Positions 48,595-53,818 of a stretch of DNA of 53,818 bases are shown here, one piece after another. The stretch is from IMG/VR virus record IMGVR_UViG_3300034072_000606, positions 1-53,818 of that record; one strand, written 5' to 3'. The notes under the pieces were generated by a model that had not been told where the DNA came from, searched no databases, and saw only the letters and a list, made by a program, of their open reading frames with translations. Made by a program: the position numbers and the translations under genes. Origin of the DNA: a virus. Within the stretch, counting starts at the first letter, position 1; every line of letters begins with the position of its first letter.

Positions 48595-48806
48595 CACATA
48601 AACCCCTCTGCTTCAAGATCGCCGATCATACCGCGAATATTGCCGGTGGAAACTATGACGTACCATTCGTCATATTCAAACAAGAGCGACAATTCGTCCC
48701 CGCGAGTTTCCAGGATGATTTGCGTTTGCTTCATCTTGTCTCTCAGACGAACGGCCTGATCGTAATTGTCGCAGCGAAAGGGAATAGTGGAAAGCTTGAT
48801 TTTCAT
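48594..48806 (-). CDS. Hypothetical protein, first gene of the small-gene operon
   Basis: A 70-aa protein with helical (YDQAVRLRDKMKQTQIIL) then beta (LSLLFEYDEWYVIVSTG) parts. ATG 48806 has AGAAATGGAGCAACAGAA upstream and promoter P6 ahead. No family recognised. Confidence 0.65.
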   Translation of the reverse strand: MKIKLSTIPFRCDNYDQAVRLRDKMKQTQIILETRGDELSLLFEYDEWYVIVSTGNIRGMIGDLEAEGFM

Positions 48807-48849
48807 TTCTGTTGCTCCATTTCTAAGCCGCCTCAGCGGGGATAACGCC

Positions 48850-48878
48850 AACTTAGACCTTATCCCCGCTGAAGTCAA
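48850..48878 (-). promoter_or_regulatory. Promoter P6 with operator-like inverted repeat
   Basis: -35 TTGACT (48873-48878), 17-bp spacer, -10 TAAGTT (48850-48855). A perfect 11-bp inverted repeat, AGCGGGGATAA (48835-48845) with TTATCCCCGCT (48860-48870), brackets the -10: one arm in the spacer, the other 4 nt downstream. This is a classic operator layout. Confidence 0.7.
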
Positions 48879-48896
48879 TACCAGTCGAGCAACTTT

Positions 48897-49727
48897 TTAT
48901 GCGGGTCGATCCGGTTGAGGACCCTTGCCTGCTTTCCAGCTGGAGAAAGCCGCGTGTAAGCTTGCCTTCTCCTCACTGCTAGCCGCTTCCCGGCGCAAGG
49001 CGCGGTCAGCCTCTTCGCCCCGGCGATACACGGAGCCGTCATCCGACATCATGTACCACCAATCGTGTCGCTCCAGCTTCTCATAGAACAACAGCAATTC
49101 CGACTTCGCTAAAGGTTCCGTCTCGGTTATTGTTCCCGAGCTGGCAGCAATGGTCTCCTGCCGTTCCTCCTCCCCGGCGGGAGACCCCTTCAGCTCACGA
49201 TAGCAACGCGCCACGAACAAAGCCTGAGCCTTACAATCCGAAAGCGCGTTGTGCGCCAGCTCCGGTTCCACCCGACCGACTGAAGGCGCGAGCCACTTCA
49301 TCGTCCGCACGTCAAGAACGTTGTTGTACTGCCAAGGAATGTCCAGCCGGCACCGGCGATAGGCGTTTTCCAGTATCGGGGGATCGAACGCAGCACCGTT
49401 CGCCCAAATCTTCGCCCAGCGCCCGCCGTTCGCGTTGACGAAGCCACTCAGCTCTTTCAGAGCAGCGCTCAGCAGGAGCCCTTCCCCCGGCGCGGCGAGC
49501 GTCTGGAAGGCGTCTGGCTGGCTAAGCCACCAGTGAAGCGTTGACCAGTCGATACGCAGGCCCGCGTCCATCACGGCTTGGGGATCGACGTTCAGGCAGA
49601 TACCGTCCCCAATCAACACGCCCGCGTCGTCTGCGGTTGGGTCGAAGACTTGGGCCCCGATCTGAATGATACCCGCGTCAGGGGCGGTCGAAAGCGTCTC
49701 CAGGTCCACCATAATATGCTGAGCCAT
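48897..49727 (-). CDS. RNase T-like 3'-5' exonuclease (Rv2179c type)
   Basis: A 276-aa protein. The exonuclease fold is visible in residues 1-about 180: Exo I HIMVDLETLSTAP (Asp8, Glu10), WWLSQPDA, IWANGAAFDPPIL (Exo II) and ELAHNALSDCKAQA with the catalytic H-x4-D (Exo III). It resembles 3'-5' exoribonucleases in phages, perhaps processing host RNA or DNA ends. The C-terminal 80 residues are charged and of unknown role. ATG 49727 overlaps the upstream stop (TGATG). Confidence 0.85.
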   Translation of the reverse strand: MAQHIMVDLETLSTAPDAGIIQIGAQVFDPTADDAGVLIGDGICLNVDPQAVMDAGLRIDWSTLHWWLSQPDAFQTLAAPGEGLLLSAALKELSGFVNANGGRWAKIWANGAAFDPPILENAYRRCRLDIPWQYNNVLDVRTMKWLAPSVGRVEPELAHNALSDCKAQALFVARCYRELKGSPAGEEERQETIAASSGTITETEPLAKSELLLFYEKLERHDWWYMMSDDGSVYRRGEEADRALRREAASSEEKASLHAAFSSWKAGKGPQPDRPA

Positions 49728-50290
49728 CACTCGCCCTCCAAGCATTCGATAAGTGAAGAGACACTCTCGCCGCGAGCCCAGAGCATCATAGCGAGATTGG
49801 CAACGTCAAGCGGGTCGCCCTTCTCCACGTGCTCCCGGAGGAGCGTTGAGAGCCATACTTGAGAGCAGTTTTCCTTATCGTCCCAGCCGCTCCGGCCTTC
49901 GGCTCGCTTCTTAGCAAGCTTAGCCTTCATAGCCACCGCGCACTGGTCCACGGCGATATCGTCTGGGTCGGCCCGCGTTGCCGATGACCAAGCGGGACCT
50001 TCAACCAGAGCTTCCATAAGCTCGCAGCCCTGCTTGTGACCCCAAGCGCTCGCGACGAACTCGTTGGGCTTCCCTTTCAAGCCCCGACATATAGGGCAAG
50101 AGGAATACCAAGAGCCGTTGTTGGCACCCATCGACGTGCCCTGACCTTGAGTGCGTCCAGACCACTCCAGCTTCCGCAAAAGCTCCTTGACATTTGAATC
50201 AGGAGAAGGGGCTGGTTTCGCCGGGGCGGGGTTCTTAGCCTCCCGACGCCGGTCAGCTTCAATCTCGTGTCTTCCGTAATGGTCGCCCAT
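49727..50290 (-). CDS. Zn-ribbon protein with C-terminal phage-common domain
   Basis: A 187-aa protein. SSCPICRG near residues 63-70 and a later C-x-n-C pair suggest a zinc ribbon. The C-terminal NCSQVWLSTLLREHVEKGDP then DVANLAMMLWARGE is a motif I know from phage nucleotide-metabolism proteins. It is coupled to the MazG-like and exonuclease genes. ATG 50290 has GAGGAGGAACGG upstream. Confidence 0.65.
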   Translation of the reverse strand: MGDHYGRHEIEADRRREAKNPAPAKPAPSPDSNVKELLRKLEWSGRTQGQGTSMGANNGSWYSSCPICRGLKGKPNEFVASAWGHKQGCELMEALVEGPAWSSATRADPDDIAVDQCAVAMKAKLAKKRAEGRSGWDDKENCSQVWLSTLLREHVEKGDPLDVANLAMMLWARGESVSSLIECLEGE

Positions 50291-50291
50291 A

Positions 50292-51077
50292 TCACCGTTC
50301 CTCCTCATTCATGCCCAGAACCCCGCTGAGGTCTGGCTTGACGTAGTTCGGTCCCTTGACGACCCGGCCCGCGTCGCAGAGGATCGGCTTGCCGTCCGGT
50401 CCCAGCTTCGACATATTGGAGGCGTGAACCTCCGCATAGGCCGCGAGCTTGTAGTGGCCGAGACCCAGCGTCAGGTAGGTCCCATCGCAGACGTAGGACA
50501 TATCAGTCAGCGCGTCCAAGCACTCCACGATATCCCGGTTGAGAATGCCCTCAGCGAGCTCAGCAAGCTCTTCCTGGCAAAGCTGAAGGCGAATGAGGGC
50601 GAGCGAGCCTCCCTCATCGTTATACTCAAGGCACTCAGCCGCGTAAGCCTTGAGGTCCTCGCCTAGCTTCGCCGCCGCGCTCATATAGTCGCGAAGGTGG
50701 ACAGCGGCCACAGGGCCGTATTCCGGCACTTCAGGGGTCGGATTGATATGCGCCCCGAATGCCCCGGCGAACTCAGCGACGTGATCCAGACCCGGATCGA
50801 AGTAATGACCGTTGGAGGGCCGAACCTCCACCCGCGTTCCCGCCGAGACGATGCGCAGGGACGGGTCCAGGGTCAACGCGGCATTCAGCGCTGTAGCCAG
50901 ACGCAGGATGCGCCCTTGGGCCGTCTCCTTGCCCCGTACTTCATGGACCTCGTCGTGGAGTTTGAGAAGCATTTCGATGTCAGCCGCGTCCTGACGGCTT
51001 CCCACGGCTCGCTCTGCTTCGATATTTGCCTCAACCCGTTTCCGGGCTTCAGGGGTTAGTTTGATTGATGGTGTCAT
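50292..51077 (-). CDS. MazG-superfamily pyrophosphohydrolase-like protein
   Basis: A 261-aa protein. The C-terminal half has the all-alpha NTP-PPase pattern: LQLCQEELAELAEGILNRD, then ECLDALTDMSYVCDGTYL (D-x2-D), and ASNMSKLGPDGKPI...GRVVKGPNY. The N-terminal half is helical and unassigned. It is the second MazG-like enzyme here and may hydrolyse dNTPs or alarmones. ATG 51077 follows AAAAGGAGAACTAGA; promoter P7 lies just upstream. Confidence 0.8.
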   Translation of the reverse strand: MTPSIKLTPEARKRVEANIEAERAVGSRQDAADIEMLLKLHDEVHEVRGKETAQGRILRLATALNAALTLDPSLRIVSAGTRVEVRPSNGHYFDPGLDHVAEFAGAFGAHINPTPEVPEYGPVAAVHLRDYMSAAAKLGEDLKAYAAECLEYNDEGGSLALIRLQLCQEELAELAEGILNRDIVECLDALTDMSYVCDGTYLTLGLGHYKLAAYAEVHASNMSKLGPDGKPILCDAGRVVKGPNYVKPDLSGVLGMNEEER

Positions 51078-51100
51078 TCTAGTTCTCCTTTTCCGGGGAC

Positions 51101-51129
51101 AGCTTATCCCCGGTTACTCTTAGAGGCAA
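51101..51129 (-). promoter_or_regulatory. Promoter P7
   Basis: -35 TTGCCT (51124-51129), 17-bp spacer, -10 TAAGCT (51101-51106), with the CGGGGATAA box joined to the -10 as at P1, P2 and P4. It overlaps the end of the 51104 gene and drives 50292, 49727 and 48897. Confidence 0.6.
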
Positions 51130-51346
51130 TCAGCCCCAGTTGACGCAGCAAGCGTCTTATCCCCGCTCGCGTGTTTTCTATCGACCTATTCGTTGCGCCG
51201 GTCGTGATGCCGCAACAATACAGATGATCCTTGCCGCCGTGACTGACCCACACTTTCGCGTGCTTCTTCACTTCGATCCGGTACTGAGCCCCGGCGGCGA
51301 TAAGCTCTTTCTCAATGACCGCGATACAATCAAAACGGCGTGTCAC
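51104..51346 (-). CDS. Small protein with HicA/dsRBD-like fold
   Basis: An 80-aa protein: helix (FDCIAVIEKELIAAGA), three strands (YRIEVKKHAKVWVSHGGKDH) and a final basic helix (TRAGIRRLLRQLGLI). This alpha-beta-beta-beta-alpha order resembles small dsRBD/HicA-like phage proteins. GTG 51346 has AAGGAGACCGAAA upstream and overlaps the primase stop by 17 nt. Confidence 0.65.
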   Translation of the reverse strand: MTRRFDCIAVIEKELIAAGAQYRIEVKKHAKVWVSHGGKDHLYCCGITTGATNRSIENTRAGIRRLLRQLGLIASKSNRG

Positions 51347-53720
51347 TTTCGGTCTCCTTGAGCTCGCCTTGTTCTTCGGCCTCTTCAGCAACGCTGACAT
51401 CAGGCCACTGATAAGGCCCGCCGAAGCGCTCATCAAAGTGAGCTCGCGCCTCATTCAGACCCGGGAAGGCGTAAAACCACGACTTGGTCTTCCGGTAGGT
51501 CGGATGCCCAAAGCGGTCGATCACCTCAACTTCAGCCATCTTCTGGAAGGTCTGCGGAAAGACCCCGGGGAGGACCTTCTTGAGGAACTTGCCCAGACCG
51601 GTCGGGGAGGCGCGGCGGTTGATCTTCTGCCGTTCGCAATACGCAAGATAGTCCTTCTGAAGGTCGAGCTTGGTGACTTCCGGCTTCCAGAAATCGCCAA
51701 TCAAATGTCCTTCGTTGAGCTTCTCGAACCACCACTGCTCCTCCGGGCTCATGGACATAATCTTCTGGTCCTGAAGGGCCTGGGTCTTGGGGAATTTGCG
51801 GACTTCGAAGTTGCTCAGGTCCCGGGTCTTCAGCAGATGAAGCAGGGCCTCGCGACCACCATTGTCCATCTGCTTCTGGATCGCGGCGAAGTAAGCCCCG
51901 TTCTGCATCGCCGTATCGCCAACGTCAATGATACAATAGCGCCGCTCGTCAGACCCGGCTGGCACCACCCAATCATCGTTGGAGGCCATACCAAGATGAA
52001 CGAAGTTGGAGGCCATTTCAGCGTCCACGCCCTTACTTTCGACCATCAGCAGGTCTTCAGTGATCAGCGTCTTCATGATGCTCTCGTGCTTCTTGTCGCC
52101 GGCATAGAAAGCCTCGTCGCCGAAGAGGAACACGCAGTCACGAAGGTGTGAGTTGAAGTTACCGACAAGATGTTTTGAGTCAGACACGTGAAGGTAATGA
52201 CGTCCCCAGAGCGATCCGAAATGCTTGAAGACGACGCCCTTGCCGGCACCCATTCGACCGCGCAGCACTAGCGCGACTTGGCCGGGGCTGTCGGGCTCCT
52301 GAACGGCGCGAGCCATCCAGTTGATGACGTATTCGCTCAGTTCCTCGTTGCCTTGGCAAACGTTCTCCTTGATGTGCTTCAGGAGCAATCCGCAATCGCC
52401 GGGGCGGGCCTCGCAAGAGAACCCCTGCCACAGATTGTAACTGTCAGAGACCTCCTTGCCCGGGGCGAAGACAATCGTGCGATATTGGCGGCGGTTCGTG
52501 TTTTCAAGCCACCACTTGCCCAAGGGCTTGCGCACGTCATTGCCGTCCTTGTCCTGACCCACGACAACCTGGATATGCATATAGCGGTTGCGGAAGTCGT
52601 CAAACGACTGACGGGATAGGCGGTGACGCTTGAGGGCCGGGTCCCAGACCTCACTCACCACGCGACATTTACCGCCGATGTCCTCAATCACGGCGTGTTT
52701 CTCGTTCAGCTCGCGCAGCCAAGGGTCAATGGCGTCTTCCTTGGCTCGCTGAATTTGACGAGCGAGGTATTGCTGGGGCCGGGGCTGGTCCAGGACGTGA
52801 CCGCTGATCAAATAGTCCGGGTCCAGGAAGATCGAAGCAATCTGATCATCTGTACAACCGTTGCGCACCAGCTCGCACATCACGTGCCAAGTCGCTTCCG
52901 ACCGCGAGCCCCACCGGGTCGGGTCGTCAGGATCGTCACCGTTGACGATGAGAGCCTTGGTGCGAGCCGTAACGGCTGAAGGCAGGTCGTCAAGGTCGAT
53001 GGTCGGAAGGTTGCCGCTGATCTGAACCTGCGGGCCGCTGCTGGTGGTCGTTGAGCCGGGGGTTTGGACGCGGGCGGCGGCTGTGAACTGCTTCAGGCTA
53101 TAGACCCGATCCCAATCAGCCTCCACGATACAGGCCAGATAGGTCCCGCGACCCTTCTTGCGCTTCTTCGCATTCGGCACGTTGATCGTACCGGGCAGGC
53201 GCATAATGCGGTCGATGTTGTGGCAGGAGTCAGCCTGCGTCAACACTTCGATCTGGAGATTGTACGCCTCCAGCTCTGCGGATCGGTCAAGGTCGCCGTC
53301 AGTGCGTTGCTCCTCGTCTAGCAACCAGAAGCCCTGATAGCCGCCGCCTGAATCAATGATTACAGTCGGTGGCGGCGTGAACCCCCTCAACAGGGATAGC
53401 GCCCGCTTGCGCTCGCTCTCCATCTCCTCGCCGGGTCGCGGATCGATATCCACGTGGAGCGCCGCCATAGCCCGGATATCTTCTTTTTTGGGCTTCATGT
53501 TCATCGGGCGCAGGAGCGGATTCACCGTGAAATAGATATTCTCCCGGCCTTGACGGTCGTCAATCCATTTACGGGCGTTCTTAGCGCGGTCGGGACCGGG
53601 TTGAAACGTCACTGTAATAATCTTGCCGTCCGGCACAATAGCGGTCAGCTGCCAGTTGTCTTCAGGAGCCCAGGCCTGAAGAAACTGGATTGATTCGGAT
53701 GTATTTCCCTTGATAGTCAT
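51330..53720 (-). CDS. DNA primase-helicase (AEP-like primase plus SF3-type helicase)
   Basis: A 796-aa bifunctional replication protein. HVDIDPRPG (89-97) is an archaeo-eukaryotic-type primase motif, with a DRIMRLPGTINVPNAKK segment near 170-186. The C-terminal helicase has Walker A RGRMGAGKG (487-495), Walker B FGDEAF (533-538) and an ASNDDW sensor motif, as in DUF5906/D5-like helicases. It should prime and unwind the phage genome for the family A polymerase. The start is ATG 53720, which overlaps the VRR-NUC stop (ATGA); an upstream in-frame start at 53786 lies inside the VRR-NUC gene. Confidence 0.92.
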   Translation of the reverse strand: MTIKGNTSESIQFLQAWAPEDNWQLTAIVPDGKIITVTFQPGPDRAKNARKWIDDRQGRENIYFTVNPLLRPMNMKPKKEDIRAMAALHVDIDPRPGEEMESERKRALSLLRGFTPPPTVIIDSGGGYQGFWLLDEEQRTDGDLDRSAELEAYNLQIEVLTQADSCHNIDRIMRLPGTINVPNAKKRKKGRGTYLACIVEADWDRVYSLKQFTAAARVQTPGSTTTSSGPQVQISGNLPTIDLDDLPSAVTARTKALIVNGDDPDDPTRWGSRSEATWHVMCELVRNGCTDDQIASIFLDPDYLISGHVLDQPRPQQYLARQIQRAKEDAIDPWLRELNEKHAVIEDIGGKCRVVSEVWDPALKRHRLSRQSFDDFRNRYMHIQVVVGQDKDGNDVRKPLGKWWLENTNRRQYRTIVFAPGKEVSDSYNLWQGFSCEARPGDCGLLLKHIKENVCQGNEELSEYVINWMARAVQEPDSPGQVALVLRGRMGAGKGVVFKHFGSLWGRHYLHVSDSKHLVGNFNSHLRDCVFLFGDEAFYAGDKKHESIMKTLITEDLLMVESKGVDAEMASNFVHLGMASNDDWVVPAGSDERRYCIIDVGDTAMQNGAYFAAIQKQMDNGGREALLHLLKTRDLSNFEVRKFPKTQALQDQKIMSMSPEEQWWFEKLNEGHLIGDFWKPEVTKLDLQKDYLAYCERQKINRRASPTGLGKFLKKVLPGVFPQTFQKMAEVEVIDRFGHPTYRKTKSWFYAFPGLNEARAHFDERFGGPYQWPDVSVAEEAEEQGELKETESDTPF

Positions 53721-53818
53721 TTCGTTCTCTTGTAACAAGAAGCCCAATAGGCAAGATCGGTCGGGTTTTGAAAGACGCGGTAACATTCGCGCCTTATCGT
53801 TTCTTCAGTCGGCGCGTC
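53666..53818. repeat. Terminal direct repeat, right copy
   Basis: Second copy of bases 1-153 with two substitutions. See the left copy. Confidence 0.95.
53717..53818 (-). CDS. VRR-NUC nuclease, 3' part (repeat copy, partial at contig end)
   Basis: The same gene as 52-477, cut by the contig end. Only about 33 C-terminal codons are present. Two synonymous third-position differences from the left copy are in the Ile-Arg-Arg segment. It should be merged with the left copy on circularisation. Confidence 0.85.
   Translation of the reverse strand, partial: DAPTEETIRRECYRVFQNPTDLAYWASCYKRTK

Noticed and set aside
51330-53786. Primase start at 53786
   Set aside because: It falls inside the VRR-NUC gene; ATG 53720 overlaps its stop in the usual coupled fashion.
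1-53818. tRNA genes
   Set aside because: No cloverleaf with a conserved T-loop was found by eye; a tRNAscan run would be decisive.
1-53818. Integrase, excisionase or CI-type repressor suggesting lysogeny
   Set aside because: None recognised; the small winged-helix at 47405 is a weak candidate regulator only.

Overview
The window is an essentially complete genome of a lytic, contractile-tailed phage (myovirus morphology) of a Gram-negative host. The first and last 153 bases are the same sequence, so the unit genome is about 53,665 bp and closes into a circle (circularly permuted genome or assembly overlap). Every gene I can support lies on the minus strand, so transcription runs from high to low coordinates and crosses the contig junction. 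The Gram-negative host is inferred from the Rz/Rz1 spanin pair; the style of the outer spanin and the class II ribonucleotide reductase make an alphaproteobacterium my best guess, which is inference. I see no integrase, no lysogeny repressor, no tRNA and no CRISPR array.

Layout, read in the direction of transcription. (a) About 53.7-48.6 kb: primase-helicase, a MazG-like pyrophosphohydrolase, a Zn-ribbon protein and an RNase-T-like exonuclease. (b) 48.6-45.7 kb: an operon of about a dozen tiny, translationally coupled genes, including a 36-aa lipoprotein and 30-68-aa membrane peptides. (c) 45.7-45.3 kb: a non-coding regulatory region with a dense array of TTAACTT sites. (d) 45.3-20.7 kb: packaging (TerS, TerL), a portal fused to an Acb1-like 2H phosphoesterase, head, neck, sheath/tube, chaperone with a -1 frameshift, tape measure, baseplate and tail fibre, then lysis. 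(e) 20.7-20.5 kb: a second, homologous copy of the TTAACTT region. (f) 20.5-9.5 kb: SNF2-type helicase, SSB-like protein, SF1 helicase, class II ribonucleotide reductase, a Toprim/TopoVI-A-like protein and a DUF2786 protein. (g) 9.5-4.6 kb: a thymidine-hypermodification cluster. (h) 4.6-0 kb: nucleotide metabolism, a DnaA-domain-IV protein, a family A DNA polymerase, dCMP deaminase, a second MazG-like enzyme and a VRR-NUC nuclease, running through the junction into the primase gene.

The most interesting biology is the modification cluster. A ThyA-like enzyme (probable dUMP hydroxymethylase), a P-loop 5-hmdU DNA kinase, two members of the amino-acid:DNA transferase / aGPT-PPlase / HMUDK-helical superfamily and a FAD-dependent enzyme are present. 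The radical-SAM isomerase and PLP decarboxylase of the phage M6/ViI pathways are not seen. The simplest prediction is that part of the thymidine in this DNA is replaced by an aminomethyl-type derivative of deoxyuridine.

Regulation can be read unusually well. Nine minus-strand sigma70-like promoters have -35 and -10 elements exactly 17 bp apart. Four of them carry a CGGGGATAA box joined to the -10, and two carry the same box inverted 4 nt downstream of the -10. Two promoters (structural module and helicase module) each sit just downstream of one copy of the TTAACTT array. About twelve early genes share an AGAAA(A/T)GGAG translation leader. Coding is dense, with many 1-4-nt start/stop overlaps and frequent GTG and TTG starts.
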